Shown piece after piece: positions 16,812 through 26,217 of a DNA stretch of 64,000 nucleotides. A program made the translations under genes and the position numbers. This DNA comes from DATAZK01 sp963731205. Lineage in GTDB: Bacteria > Actinomycetota > Actinomycetes > Frankiales > Frankiaceae. The notes beneath the pieces are model-generated. The model was not told where the DNA came from. It made no database searches and saw only the letters and a program-made list of their open reading frames with translations. Positions within the stretch are counted from its first letter, which is position 1. Each line of letters starts with the position of its first letter. Location of the stretch: the NCBI GenBank assembly GCA_963731205.1, contig CAVSUJ010000001.1, forward strand, positions 1,302,001 to 1,366,000, in the 5' to 3' direction.

Positions 16812-17786
16812 GTGAGTGACCTGCGACTGGCGACCTTCAACATCTGCAGCGCCTGCAATCCGCGCACCGGGAAGAGCGACCCCGCACTGCTCGCTCTCGC
16901 CGTCCGCGAACTCGGCGCCGACGTCCTCGCTCTGCAGGAGGTCGACCGCGATCAGCCGCGCTCCGAGCGCCAGGACCAAGCGGCGCAGGTGGCCGAAGCT
17001 ATGGGCTGCGCGACTGGCGACTGGCGTTTCGCCGCGACGCTGAACGGCACCCCCGGCGATCACTGGACGCCCACGCCCCCCGACGAAGGTGGTCCGGCGT
17101 ACGGCGTCGCGCTGCTCAGCCGTTTCCCGGTACGCGAGTGGGCGCAGGTCCCGCTCTCGGCTGCGCCGATGCGCGCACCCGTCGCTGCGGGCGCTCCCGA
17201 CGGCCGCAAGCGCATCCTGCTTCTTCAGGACGAGCCGCGGATGGCCCTCGTCGCCGTGATCGAGGGCCCTGACGGACCTTTCACCGCCGTCTGCACCCAC
17301 CTGTCTTTCGTGCCCGGGTGGAACATCCGGCAACTTCGTCAGCTCACCCGCGAGCTTCGCGACTTCCCGCGCCCTCTGGTGCTCGCCGGCGACATGAACG
17401 TCACCGGTTCGCTGCCCGCGCTCGTCACCGGGTGGCGTCCGGCGGTGCGGGTACGCACGTTTCCATCCGCCCATCCGAAGCTGCAACTCGATCACGTGCT
17501 CACCGACGGCTTCACCGCGACCGGGGGGCACGCCATTCCGCTCATCATTTCCGACCACCGGGCGCTCGTGGTCGACCTCGCCGTCCCACCCGCCCGCCTA
17601 GCCCGAAAGCGGCCACTCCCCCGGCTCGGCGAGGAGCCAGCCGAGCTCGTCGCGACTGAGCAGCGGAGGCCGGACGAGGCCGTCGTCACCCTCCCTGATG
17701 TAGAGAAATCCAGCGGTGACCTCCTCCGGCTCGACCCCGGCGATGTCGGCCCACGCCGCCCGGTAGCAGGCCAGCTGGACGGCTGA
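16812..17786 (+). CDS. Endonuclease/exonuclease/phosphatase-fold hydrolase
   Basis: This is a 324-residue protein of the EEP (DNase I-like) superfamily. It has TFNICSA (metal Asn), LALQEVDRD (catalytic Glu), a THLSF His, AGDMNVT (Asp-Asn), QLDHVL and a terminal SDHRALV (Asp-His). It could cleave phosphodiesters in nucleic acid, sphingolipid or inositol phosphate; the sequence does not decide. The fold ends near base 17580, but the frame stays open for another ~68 residues that run antisense to the 3' end of adnB (189-nt overlap). The start is GTG at 16812 with GAGGGGAGG immediately before it, a tight spacing. Confidence 0.85.
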   Translation: MSDLRLATFNICSACNPRTGKSDPALLALAVRELGADVLALQEVDRDQPRSERQDQAAQVAEAMGCATGDWRFAATLNGTPGDHWTPTPPDEGGPAYGVALLSRFPVREWAQVPLSAAPMRAPVAAGAPDGRKRILLLQDEPRMALVAVIEGPDGPFTAVCTHLSFVPGWNIRQLRQLTRELRDFPRPLVLAGDMNVTGSLPALVTGWRPAVRVRTFPSAHPKLQLDHVLTDGFTATGGHAIPLIISDHRALVVDLAVPPARLARKRPLPRLGEEPAELVATEQRRPDEAVVTLPDVEKSSGDLLRLDPGDVGPRRPVAGQLDG

Positions 17787-20700
17787 TCCGCCGGTCATCA
17801 CATCAGCCGGACGCGATCCGGTCTTGTAGTCGATGACGTCGTAGCCGCCGTCGTCGCGCCGGTAGACGGCGTCGATCCGGCCGCGCACCAGCACCGGCTC
17901 GGTCGGCAGTTCGATGCTGAGCTCGAAGCCGACCTCGACCGCGACCGGCTCGCGCGCCGCCCAACTGCTGGCCAGAAATGCCTCCTGGAGAGCGCGGAGG
18001 TCGTCGTCAGCCAACGCGATCGCTTCGTCACCGGCACCGGGGAGATCGTCGGGACCGAGCAGCGCCCGACCGCCGGAACGCTGCTCCAGCCAGGTATGGA
18101 AGCTCGTGCCCCGGCGGGCTGCCGGCGCCGGCGCCGTGGGCATCGGCCGGGCCAGCCGGGCCGCGTACGCCTGCGGATCCCGGGCGACGTCGACCAGGTC
18201 GCTCACCGAGAGGGTCTGCGGCACCGCGACCTCACGGCGACCGGCGGCGCCGCGCTGCTCTCGCCGGAGCAGCTCGCCGTCGCGGCGCCACCCGGCGATC
18301 CGCTCGGCTTCGTCGTCCGTCGGCGCTTCCGCTACCGCGAGTGGCTCGCCGAGTTCCAGCCGCTCGCGTACGGCAGCCGCCGCCCAGCGCACGTCAGACG
18401 TCACGACCGGCGCCGGGGGCCAGGCGATATCGGCGACGCGCTCTTCCGCCAGCAGCGGGTTGGTGTCGCCGGCGGCTGGTTCGGGCGCGCGTTCCTCGAC
18501 GATCCCCGAGCCTTCGGCACACGCGGCTTCGATCTCGACGAAGAATTCCGAGGGCGGCGCGAGCACTCCCCGCGCGGTCGCCGACCACCAGAATCCCGAG
18601 CAGAGCAGCACCTCGCGGGCCCGGGTGACGGCGACATAGGCCAACCGTCGTTCCTCGGCCGCTGCCACCTCCCGGTACTCGGCCTTGAGTCGCTTGCATC
18701 CCGCCGGCGAAGGGTCATCCCAGACCGGCAGGTCGTCACGATCCCCACGCAGCTCACCGGGAAGCGCCTCCGCCCGCCACGGCCACGGCGAGGTGCCGCG
18801 CGCGCCCGGAAACACGCCCTTCGACAGACCGGGCACCGAGACCACGTCCCACTCGAGGCCTTTCGCGGCATGGACGGTCATCAGTTTCACGGCGTCGGCC
18901 GCTGAGGGCACGCCGATGTCGTAGCCGTCCTCGGCCTTCTCGGCTGCCTCGAGCGAGGCAAGGAAGGCGCCGAGGTCGGTCTGGCCGTCGAGGCCGACGA
19001 AATCCGCGGCTACGTCAAGGAAAGCGAGCACATTGGCACGCCGGCCACGGCGCAGCCGCGCAGGCGTCGCCTCGAGTTCGATGTCGAGCCCGGTGGTGCG
19101 TTCGACATCGGCGATCAGGTCGGGCAGCGGCTGATCGGCCCTGCCGCGCAGCACCGCCAGCTCGCGGCGCAGGCTCCGCAGCCGCCGGTCCGCTTCCGGC
19201 GAGAGCGGTGCCATGGCAATGAGCTCGGGGGCATCAAGCTGTTCCAGGACGTCAGCCAGGGCACCGACTTCTGCCTCGTCACCCCCGAGCCGCAGCTGTG
19301 AGCCGTCGGGCCCCGGATCGCCGCCCGGCTCAGCCCCGCCCCGCAGCAGAGCCGACGCGCGCCGCCCCATGGCGTCGAGATCGCGCAGGCCGATACGCCA
19401 GCGCGGGCCGGTGAGAAGTCGGAGCATGTCGGCGTTGGCGGTCGCGTCGTGCAGCACCCGCAGCACCGCCACGATGTCGGCGACCTCCGGCGCATCGAGC
19501 AGACCACCCAGCCCGACGACCTCGACGGGGACTCCCGCCCGCTCGAGGGCCTGCCGGAGCAGCCCGAACTGGCTACGGCGCCGGCACAGCACCGCGACCT
19601 CATGCCAGCCCTCGCAGTCGGGCTCGGCGCAGGAGGCGACATGTGCGGCGTGCCGCTCGGCTCCGGCCGCGCGTATCCGCTCGGCCACCCACGCGGACTC
19701 GGACTCGGCGTCGGCGAGCAGCCGTACGCGTACCTGCCCACCGTCTGGACCCGCCGTCTCCCGGCCCTCCCGCGGCTGCAGCACCGGCGGTGCGACGAGC
19801 ACACCCGGCCCGCGGGCGAGACCGGCCACCACTCGGTTGGCGACGTCGAGAATCGCCCCGCCGCTGCGGAAATTGGTGGTCAGCGGATAGACCTTCGCGG
19901 GCGCGCCGCTGCGCTGCGGGAAGTGCTGCGGGAAGCGCAGGATGTTGCCGACGCTCGCCCCCCGAAACCCGTAGATCGATTGCGCCGGATCGCCGACGGC
20001 GGTGACCGGATGCCCGCCCGCGTACAGCCTTTCGAGCAGCTTGCGTTGACCGACGCCGGTGTCCTGGTACTCATCGAGCAGCACGATCCGGTGGGCTGTG
20101 CGCTCTGCGACCGCCACGACCGGCTGCAGCGCGAGCTCGGCCGCCAGCGAGATCTGATCGCCGTAGTCGAGCAGCAAGGCATCGCGCTTGGCCCGCTCGA
20201 AAGCCTCGACGAGGGCGAGCAATTGCAGCCGCCCGGCGCCCTTCGCCAGCGCCTCTTCCGCGTCCTTTCCGGCCTTTGGTGCCCGGGCGACCATCGCCGC
20301 CATTCGCTCATGCGCTGACCTCACATCGGCGGCCGTCGCGAGGTGCGACGCGAGCTCGTCCGCCAGCTGCCTGACGCGCTCCGCGACGCTCGCCGGGGTG
20401 AGCTCCAGATCGAGCGGGCCGGCCCAGCGGCGAACCACGGAGAGCGCCAACTGCCATCGCAAACCCTCGGGCGCCAACCGGGCGGCGGGCTCAACGCCGA
20501 TGCGGAGTCCATAGTCGGCGACCAACCGGGCGCCGTAGCCGTTGTAGGTCAGGATCACCGGCTCGCCGTCCAGGACGCCGCCTGCTGCCGCCCCGGATGC
20601 GGCCCGCAGCCGCTCGAGCCCGCCGCGGACGCGGGCGGCGAGCGACGCCGTCGCCTTGGTGGTGAAGGTCAGCCCCAGCACCTCGTCAGGGCGCGCCTGG

Positions 20701-20909
20701 CCCGTCGCGACGAGATGCACGACCCGGGCGGCCATCACCTCGGTCTTGCCGGACCCCGCACCGGCCAGGATCAGCCCCGGCTCCAGCGGGGCACCCACGG
20801 CCTTTTGCTGCTGCTCGGTCAGCTTCCAGTCGGGGCGACCCTCGCCCAGCAGCCCCAGGGTGTCTTCCAGCGTCCAGGCCATGGCGCTCTTGGAGGTCAG
20901 CACGCTCAC
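17598..20909 (-). CDS. adnB: AdnB: helicase-nuclease subunit of AdnAB
   Basis: This is a 1103-residue UvrD-like motor fused to a RecB-family nuclease, one subunit of the AdnAB end-resection machine that initiates homologous recombination in actinomycetes. The motor has Walker A AGAGSGKT (about 50-56), LLDEYQDT, GDPAQSIYGFRGA, VHAAKGLEWDVV and VAVTRAREVL. The nuclease has VRGRIDAVYRR and VIDYKTG, the D...DxK metal site, near residues 1020-1040. The length matches mycobacterial AdnB (about 1100). Its ATG overlaps the adnA stop by 4 nt. The 3' end is antisense to the EEP hydrolase gene. Confidence 0.95.
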   Translation of the reverse strand: MSVLTSKSAMAWTLEDTLGLLGEGRPDWKLTEQQQKAVGAPLEPGLILAGAGSGKTEVMAARVVHLVATGQARPDEVLGLTFTTKATASLAARVRGGLERLRAASGAAAGGVLDGEPVILTYNGYGARLVADYGLRIGVEPAARLAPEGLRWQLALSVVRRWAGPLDLELTPASVAERVRQLADELASHLATAADVRSAHERMAAMVARAPKAGKDAEEALAKGAGRLQLLALVEAFERAKRDALLLDYGDQISLAAELALQPVVAVAERTAHRIVLLDEYQDTGVGQRKLLERLYAGGHPVTAVGDPAQSIYGFRGASVGNILRFPQHFPQRSGAPAKVYPLTTNFRSGGAILDVANRVVAGLARGPGVLVAPPVLQPREGRETAGPDGGQVRVRLLADAESESAWVAERIRAAGAERHAAHVASCAEPDCEGWHEVAVLCRRRSQFGLLRQALERAGVPVEVVGLGGLLDAPEVADIVAVLRVLHDATANADMLRLLTGPRWRIGLRDLDAMGRRASALLRGGAEPGGDPGPDGSQLRLGGDEAEVGALADVLEQLDAPELIAMAPLSPEADRRLRSLRRELAVLRGRADQPLPDLIADVERTTGLDIELEATPARLRRGRRANVLAFLDVAADFVGLDGQTDLGAFLASLEAAEKAEDGYDIGVPSAADAVKLMTVHAAKGLEWDVVSVPGLSKGVFPGARGTSPWPWRAEALPGELRGDRDDLPVWDDPSPAGCKRLKAEYREVAAAEERRLAYVAVTRAREVLLCSGFWWSATARGVLAPPSEFFVEIEAACAEGSGIVEERAPEPAAGDTNPLLAEERVADIAWPPAPVVTSDVRWAAAAVRERLELGEPLAVAEAPTDDEAERIAGWRRDGELLRREQRGAAGRREVAVPQTLSVSDLVDVARDPQAYAARLARPMPTAPAPAARRGTSFHTWLEQRSGGRALLGPDDLPGAGDEAIALADDDLRALQEAFLASSWAAREPVAVEVGFELSIELPTEPVLVRGRIDAVYRRDDGGYDVIDYKTGSRPADVMTGGSAVQLACYRAAWADIAGVEPEEVTAGFLYIREGDDGLVRPPLLSRDELGWLLAEPGEWPLSG

Positions 20910-23900
20910 GCGACCTGCGCCCCCTCAGGGCGGGCCGGGCAGCAGCGCCGGACCTGGCATGTCTCGCAGCTGTCATTGCGCCGCGCCGGGAACGACTCGG
21001 CAGCGATCGCCGAGACGAGCCGCTCGAGCAATTCGTGCACCCACGTCAGGCCGTCGGCGTCGGGCTCGAGCGGTGGCTGCTCGCGCTCTTTTCCGTTGCG
21101 CAGATGCAGCAGTGCGGCACCCGCCGAACCCGTGAGCCCGGCCTCGTCGGTGTCTTGGGCGTCCTCGCTGCCTGGCACGTGCACCGCGCCGAGCAGCACC
21201 GCGAGCTGGTAGAGGCCGAGCTGCGGACTCTCCCTGGCGGACTCCCGGCTCGGGGTGGTGCGGCCGGTCTTGTAGTCGATGACGACCCCGCGTCCCTCAC
21301 TGTCGCGCTCGAGACGGTCGATCTGGCCGCGGACGCGAGCCCGCCCCGCGGCGAGCTCCAGTTCGAGGTCGAAGTCGAGCTCGGCGCCCACCACCGTGTG
21401 GGGCCGGCCCTGATGCCATTCGAGGAGCTTCGCCAGCGCTTCCCGGGCGGCGACCCGCTCGCGCGCCGAATACCACGGAGCCTCCCAGTCGATCTGTGGC
21501 CAATGCAGATCGAGCCGCTCCTCGAGCTCGGGCAGGGTGGTGATCCCCGAGTCGACGATGTGGCGTGCGAGGTCGTGGATCAGCGTGCCGAATCCCTGCG
21601 ACGACGTGCTCGCGCTGGCGACACCCGCCCGGCGCACCAGGAACCACTTCAGCGGACAGGTCTTGATCGCCTCGACCTGGCTGGGAGACAGCGTCACGGC
21701 CCCGCCCTCCGGCAGCAGCGGCAGCTCGCGCTCGGTCCAGGCCGCGAGGCCCCACCAGGTCTTCGGATGCGCCGCCGCCACCTCCGGCGCCAGTTCGGCG
21801 AGCTCGGCGACCGCCGCCTCGCGCAACGCCGGCGACGACTCCGGATCACTCGCGACGCAGCGCAGCTCGGCGACGAGCGCCGGCAGCGACAGGACCCGCG
21901 GGGCGATCTCCGTCTGGGCCGGCACCGGGACGCCCAGCTCACTCAGGAAGCGCGACGGGCGCAGCTCTCCTTCGTCGCCGCCGCTGACTGCCGTGACGAG
22001 CAGCCGGCGACGCGCCCGCGTGATCGCCACGTAGAAAAGCCGCCGCTCCTCGACGAGCGCATCGGCCCGTGCCGCCGCCGCAGACTCCTCCGCGGCGAAC
22101 AGGGTGGGCTCCTGCTCGGCGGACGCGAGGGCATCGGCCTCGAGCAGGGTGCTGCGGCGCCGCAGATCCGGCCAGCTCCCGTCTTGCACGCCGGCGACGA
22201 CGACGAGGTCCCACTCCAGCCCCTTCGAGCGGTGGGCCGTGAGCAGCCGCACGGCCCCCGCCGGCGCCCCGGCTCCCCGCTGGCTCAAGGGATCTGCGGG
22301 AATCTCCTGGCGCTCCAGGCCTTCCAGGAACACCTCCAGCCCGGCGGCGGGCAACCGGTCGGTGAAGCGTGCCGCGGCTTCGAACAAGGCGACGACGGCA
22401 TCGAGCTGGCGATCGGCATGGCGAAGCACGGCGGCACTGGCCAGGCCCGGCCGGCGCACCGTCTCCACCAGTCGCTGACGCCAGCGGCTGGCCGACCACA
22501 CCGTCCACAAGACCTGCTCGGGCGTCTGCCCCTCGGCGACCCCGCGTCGCACGATCGACAGCAGCGCAGCAATCTTGCGCGGCGGCTCGCTCACGTCTTC
22601 GGGAAGCCCGACGATGCCGTCGAGGCTTTCCACCAGGAGCTCTCCGGAGCGGCGGCTCCCGCCGGCGCTGCGCTCCTGACGGTGGACCGCCCGCCGCAGC
22701 CGCCTGACGTCGAGGGCATCGGCCCCGCCGAGCGGCGAGCTCAGCAGCTGCACCGCAATGTCCTCGTCAGCCTTGGTGAGGCCCGATCCGACGCGCAGCA
22801 GAGTGAGCAACGGCTCCAGCACGGGCTCGCGAACCAGCGGCCGCTCGTCGGCCGGGGTCTCGACCGGCACACCCGCGTCAGCGAGGGCCCGCTGCAGCGG
22901 GCCCGCTAGGCGGGTGCTGCGCACCAGGACGGCCATCGAGGACCACGCCAGCCCGTCGATCAGATGGGCGCGGCGCAGCACGTCAGCCACCGCGGCCGCT
23001 TCCTGCGACGCGGAAGGAAACAGCCGCACGGACACCGCAGGGTCTGGCGAAGGGGGGCCGAGGGCCGCCAGCTCGCGGTGGGATGTCACAGCATCCACCG
23101 GCAATCCAGGCAGCGGCAGCCGGCGCGCCACCGACCGCGACGCCGCCAGCAGCGCCTCGCCCGACCGCCGGCAACCTCCCAGTGCCAGCACCCGCGCCGG
23201 ACGCCCGCGCTTGCCCCGGAAACGGTCGGGGAAGTTCAGGATCCCGCCGACCTCTGCGCCGCGGAAGGCGTAGATCGACTGATCGGGATCGCCCACCACC
23301 ACCAGCTGCGGACCGGCGGCCGCGAGCGTCTGCAACACCTGCTCCTGCGCCGGGTCGGTGTCCTGGTACTCGTCGACCACGATGAGCCGCAGCTCCTTGG
23401 CCACCTCGCCGAGCACCTCGGGCATCGTCAGCAGGCGCGCCGTGCGGCGGACGAGCCCGGAATAGTCCACCGCGCCCTGCCAGTCGAGATTGGCGAGGTA
23501 GTCGGCGTAGAACGGCGCGAGCGACTGCCAGGCGCTGCGGCCGGTGATGCGCCCGAGCTGCTCGAGGTCGGCCGGCTCCACGCCGCGCTCCTGGCAGCGC
23601 GCGAGGAGCCCGCGTACCTCATCGGCAAAGCCGCGCAGGCCGATGATCGGCTGCCACTGCGCCGGCCACGCCGCACCCGGCCCGAGCTCGACTCCCGGCG
23701 GATCAGGCCGGAGCAGATCGCGGACGACCACGTCCTGCTCAGGCCCGGAGAGCAACCTGATGGGGGTGCCGGAAAGGGTCGGGTCGAAGCTACGCAGCAC
23801 CGCGTAGCACCAGGCGTGGAAGGTCCATGCGAGCCGGCCGGCCACGGTGACCCTGAGGCGTGACGCGAGCCGCTGGCGCAGCTCGTCAGCCGCCCGCCGG

Positions 23901-24139
23901 GAGAACGTGAGCACCAGCACCTGCTCGGGGCGCAAGCCGCCGCGGCGCACCCGATCGGCCACCAGCTCGACCACGGTGGCCGTCTTGCCGGTGCCGGGAC
24001 CGGCGAGCACGAGCAGCGGACCGTCGCGGTGATCGATGACGCGCTGCTGATCCTCATCGGGGGTGATCGGCGGGCGGGCGGGCCCCGCCGGACGCACCAG
24101 CCGCGGGGTCAGGTCAGCGGTGAGCGCGGGGACGGGCAC
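20906..24139 (-). CDS. adnA: AdnA: helicase-nuclease subunit of AdnAB
   Basis: This is the partner of AdnB, about 1077 residues. The motor motifs are AGPGTGKT, VVDEYQDTDPAQ, GDPDQSIYAFRGA, AHRSKGLEWDLV and VAITRARRRL. The C-terminal nuclease has RVRGQIDRLER and VIDYKTG. A Cys in KTCPLKW together with the terminal CETCQVRRCC suggests the iron-sulfur cluster found in AddB/AdnA-type nucleases. The start is uncertain: GTG 24139 avoids overlap with the upstream ATL gene, GTG 24163 is close, and GTG 24229 would overlap it by 47 nt; none has a clear ribosome-binding site. It is translationally coupled to adnB. Confidence 0.94.
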   Translation of the reverse strand: MPVPALTADLTPRLVRPAGPARPPITPDEDQQRVIDHRDGPLLVLAGPGTGKTATVVELVADRVRRGGLRPEQVLVLTFSRRAADELRQRLASRLRVTVAGRLAWTFHAWCYAVLRSFDPTLSGTPIRLLSGPEQDVVVRDLLRPDPPGVELGPGAAWPAQWQPIIGLRGFADEVRGLLARCQERGVEPADLEQLGRITGRSAWQSLAPFYADYLANLDWQGAVDYSGLVRRTARLLTMPEVLGEVAKELRLIVVDEYQDTDPAQEQVLQTLAAAGPQLVVVGDPDQSIYAFRGAEVGGILNFPDRFRGKRGRPARVLALGGCRRSGEALLAASRSVARRLPLPGLPVDAVTSHRELAALGPPSPDPAVSVRLFPSASQEAAAVADVLRRAHLIDGLAWSSMAVLVRSTRLAGPLQRALADAGVPVETPADERPLVREPVLEPLLTLLRVGSGLTKADEDIAVQLLSSPLGGADALDVRRLRRAVHRQERSAGGSRRSGELLVESLDGIVGLPEDVSEPPRKIAALLSIVRRGVAEGQTPEQVLWTVWSASRWRQRLVETVRRPGLASAAVLRHADRQLDAVVALFEAAARFTDRLPAAGLEVFLEGLERQEIPADPLSQRGAGAPAGAVRLLTAHRSKGLEWDLVVVAGVQDGSWPDLRRRSTLLEADALASAEQEPTLFAAEESAAAARADALVEERRLFYVAITRARRRLLVTAVSGGDEGELRPSRFLSELGVPVPAQTEIAPRVLSLPALVAELRCVASDPESSPALREAAVAELAELAPEVAAAHPKTWWGLAAWTERELPLLPEGGAVTLSPSQVEAIKTCPLKWFLVRRAGVASASTSSQGFGTLIHDLARHIVDSGITTLPELEERLDLHWPQIDWEAPWYSARERVAAREALAKLLEWHQGRPHTVVGAELDFDLELELAAGRARVRGQIDRLERDSEGRGVVIDYKTGRTTPSRESARESPQLGLYQLAVLLGAVHVPGSEDAQDTDEAGLTGSAGAALLHLRNGKEREQPPLEPDADGLTWVHELLERLVSAIAAESFPARRNDSCETCQVRRCCPARPEGAQVA

Positions 24140-24182
24140 GCCAAGAGTCGACCACGGACCCACGACAAATGCAGATCCGGAA

Positions 24183-24554
24183 TCACGCTTGTTCGGGACC
24201 GCGCCAGCGCGCCGCCTGCAGGTCGACACGCTCGCCGCCGACCGCGATCGGCGTGCCGTCGGCCTTCAGCCGGCGCAGCGCCTCGACGGGGCCGGCGGGA
24301 TTGGGATGCCCGCTGGAAAGCACGACCCGGTGCCAGGCCACTTCATACCCGTGACGACTCATCGCGGCGCCGACCGCGCGACCCGATCCGCGGCCGATCA
24401 GCTCGGCCACATCGCCGTACGTGAGCACCTTGCCCGCCGGGATCTGGGCCACGATGTCGAGCACCTCGGCCGCGTACGCGGACGGCGTACCGCCCATGAT
24501 CGGACGCGTGCCGAGCCCGGCCGAGACCGAGCGCGGCGGACCCGTCCGTGCCAT
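24183..24554 (-). CDS. Alkyltransferase-like (ATL) protein
   Basis: This is a protein of at most 123 residues with the MGMT DNA-binding fold (VLTYGDVAELIGRGSGRAVGAAM helix-turn-helix). The PCHR acceptor motif is replaced by AWHRV, so the alkyl-accepting Cys is Trp. Such ATL proteins bind O6-alkylguanine without repairing it and pass the lesion to nucleotide excision repair. In M. tuberculosis an ATL-type gene (Rv3204) also lies between adnA and moeZ. The start may be the ATG at 24554 or 24497 (MGGTPSAY); neither has a strong ribosome-binding site. Confidence 0.88.
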   Translation of the reverse strand: MARTGPPRSVSAGLGTRPIMGGTPSAYAAEVLDIVAQIPAGKVLTYGDVAELIGRGSGRAVGAAMSRHGYEVAWHRVVLSSGHPNPAGPVEALRRLKADGTPIAVGGERVDLQAARWRGPEQA

Positions 24555-24587
24555 CTGCCTATGACCTGATGTCTGCGACCTGCCGGA

Positions 24588-25784
24588 TCAGTAGACCGGC
24601 AGGCCCTTGTCGACCTGGGTGGCCCAGGCCGTGACGCCGCCCTGCACGTGTTTGGCGGTGCTGAAGCCGGCGCCCTTCAGGGTGGCGAGCGCCTCGGCGG
24701 AGCGAACCCCGGTCTTGCAGTACAGGATGATCGGCTTGTCCTGCGGGAGCTCGGAGAGCTTGGACGGCAGATCACCCTTCGGGATCAACTGCGCGCCCGG
24801 GATCCGGACGATCTCCCACTCCGCCGGCTCGCGCACATCGACCAGCAGGAAGTCCTCGCCGGACTCCTTCATAGCCGCCAGCTCACCGGCGGTGATGGTC
24901 GAGCCGGCCGCAGCCTCCTGCGCCTCCTCGGACACGACGCCGCAGAACGCCTCGTAGTCGATCAGCTCGGTGACGGTCGGGTTCTTGCCGCAGATCGCGC
25001 ACTCCGGGTCCTTGCGCACCTTGATGTCGGTGTAGCTCATCTCGAGTGCGTCGTAGACCATGAGCCGGCCGACGAGCGGGTCGCCGATGCCGGTGATCAG
25101 CTTGATGGCCTCGTTGACCTGGATCGAGCCGATGGACGCGCAGAGCACGCCCAGCACGCCTCCCTCGGCGCACGAAGGGACCATCCCCGGCGGCGGCGGG
25201 TCGGGGTACAGGCAGCGGTAGCACGGCCCGTGCTCTGCCCAGAAAACGCTGGCCTGGCCGTCGAAGCGGTAGATCGAGCCCCAGACGTAGGGCTTGCCGA
25301 GCAGCACGCAGGCGTCGTTCACCAGGTAGCGGGTCGCGAAGTTGTCGGTGCCGTCGACGATGAGGTCGTAAGGCGCGAAGATCTCCATGACGTTGGAACT
25401 GTCGAGCCGCTCCTGATGCAGGTTCACGGTGACGTAAGGGTTGATCTCTGCGACGGAGTTGCGCGCCGATTCGGCCTTGGAACGGCCGATGTCGGAGACG
25501 CCGTGGATGATCTGACGCTGCAGGTTGGACTCGTCGACGACGTCGAAGTCGACGATGCCGAGCGTGCCGACGCCGGCCGCCGCGAGGTACATCAGGGCCG
25601 GGCTGCCGAGGCCGCCGGCACCGACGACCAGCACCTTGGCGGTCTTCAGCCGCTTCTGACCGGCCATCGCAACATCGGGAATGATCAGGTGCCGGGAGTA
25701 ACGCCGGATCTCATCGATGCTCAGGTCCGCGGAAGGCTCCACCAGCGGGGGCAAGGTCGAGTTGAGCGATTCGGTGGTTGGCAC
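24588..25784 (-). CDS. moeZ: MoeZ-type adenylyltransferase/sulfurtransferase
   Basis: This is a 398-residue fusion of a ThiF/MoeB E1-like domain and a rhodanese domain. The E1 part has RYSRHLIIPDV, the nucleotide loop VVGAGGLGSPAL and zinc Cys pairs CYRC and CAIC. The rhodanese active-site Cys is in LYCKTGVRS. It adenylates and then thiocarboxylates small sulfur-carrier proteins (CysO, MoaD- and ThiS-like) for cysteine, molybdopterin or thiamine synthesis. I chose GTG at 25784 (MPTTESLNSTLPP), with GAGGAG about 9 nt upstream; an in-frame ATG at 25859 would add 25 residues. Its order relative to ATL and adnA matches mycobacteria. Confidence 0.94.
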   Translation of the reverse strand: MPTTESLNSTLPPLVEPSADLSIDEIRRYSRHLIIPDVAMAGQKRLKTAKVLVVGAGGLGSPALMYLAAAGVGTLGIVDFDVVDESNLQRQIIHGVSDIGRSKAESARNSVAEINPYVTVNLHQERLDSSNVMEIFAPYDLIVDGTDNFATRYLVNDACVLLGKPYVWGSIYRFDGQASVFWAEHGPCYRCLYPDPPPPGMVPSCAEGGVLGVLCASIGSIQVNEAIKLITGIGDPLVGRLMVYDALEMSYTDIKVRKDPECAICGKNPTVTELIDYEAFCGVVSEEAQEAAAGSTITAGELAAMKESGEDFLLVDVREPAEWEIVRIPGAQLIPKGDLPSKLSELPQDKPIILYCKTGVRSAEALATLKGAGFSTAKHVQGGVTAWATQVDKGLPVY

Positions 25785-26032
25785 GAGAGCAGGCTCCTCG
25801 CCGTGACGTACGGAAGACAACGGATGACTGGGCGGTACGCCGTCCATTCTGCCGGGCAAATCACACCTGCCCGTAAATGAGCGACCTCACCTCACAACCA
25901 CGCAGGCAGGCGGGCGATTCCAGCACCGGCCACCACCGCCGGTGACGTGACGGCTCGACGTGTGGGTTCGCGTGCTCAGGGAAGGGGTCCTGCGACAAGC
26001 ACGCGCAACCACGCGCAACAGAGGAGACCACG

Positions 26033-26206
26033 ATGGGTTTCGCAGACAAGGTCAAGAACTCGCTGCAGTCACTTTCCGGCAAGGGGAAGCAGCGCGTCGG
26101 CGGCGCCACAGGTAACCGTGACATGCAGGCTCAGGGCGACGCCGAGCAGGCCAAGGGTGACATCAAGCAGGCCGGCGAGAAGGTCAAGGACGCCTTCAAG
26201 CGCTGA
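26033..26206 (+). CDS. CsbD-family small stress protein
   Basis: This is a 57-residue hydrophilic, Lys/Gln-rich protein starting MGFADKVKNSLQSLSGKGKQ and ending KVKDAFKR, the CsbD pattern of repeated K-G-x-x-K/Q helices. CsbD-like proteins are general-stress proteins of unknown molecular role. The ATG at 26033 has a GAGGAG ribosome-binding site 6 nt before it. The 248-nt gap upstream holds its promoter region, where the 9-mer ACGCGCAAC occurs twice in tandem (about 26001-26019). Confidence 0.85.
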   Translation: MGFADKVKNSLQSLSGKGKQRVGGATGNRDMQAQGDAEQAKGDIKQAGEKVKDAFKR

Positions 26207-26217
26207 CCCGCAAGAAG

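Noticed and set aside
21035..22909. 624-codon plus-strand ORF inside adnA
   Set aside because: Antisense shadow of a clearly conserved gene in very GC-rich DNA; the translation is Arg/Gly/Gln-rich with no motif.
26001..26019. Tandem ACGCGCAAC copies as a CRISPR or phage attachment site
   Set aside because: Only two short copies with a single-base spacer, and no associated genes.
25785..26032. Sigma-B-type promoter for the CsbD gene
   Set aside because: I looked for a GTTT/GGGTA-type pair and found only weak partial matches.
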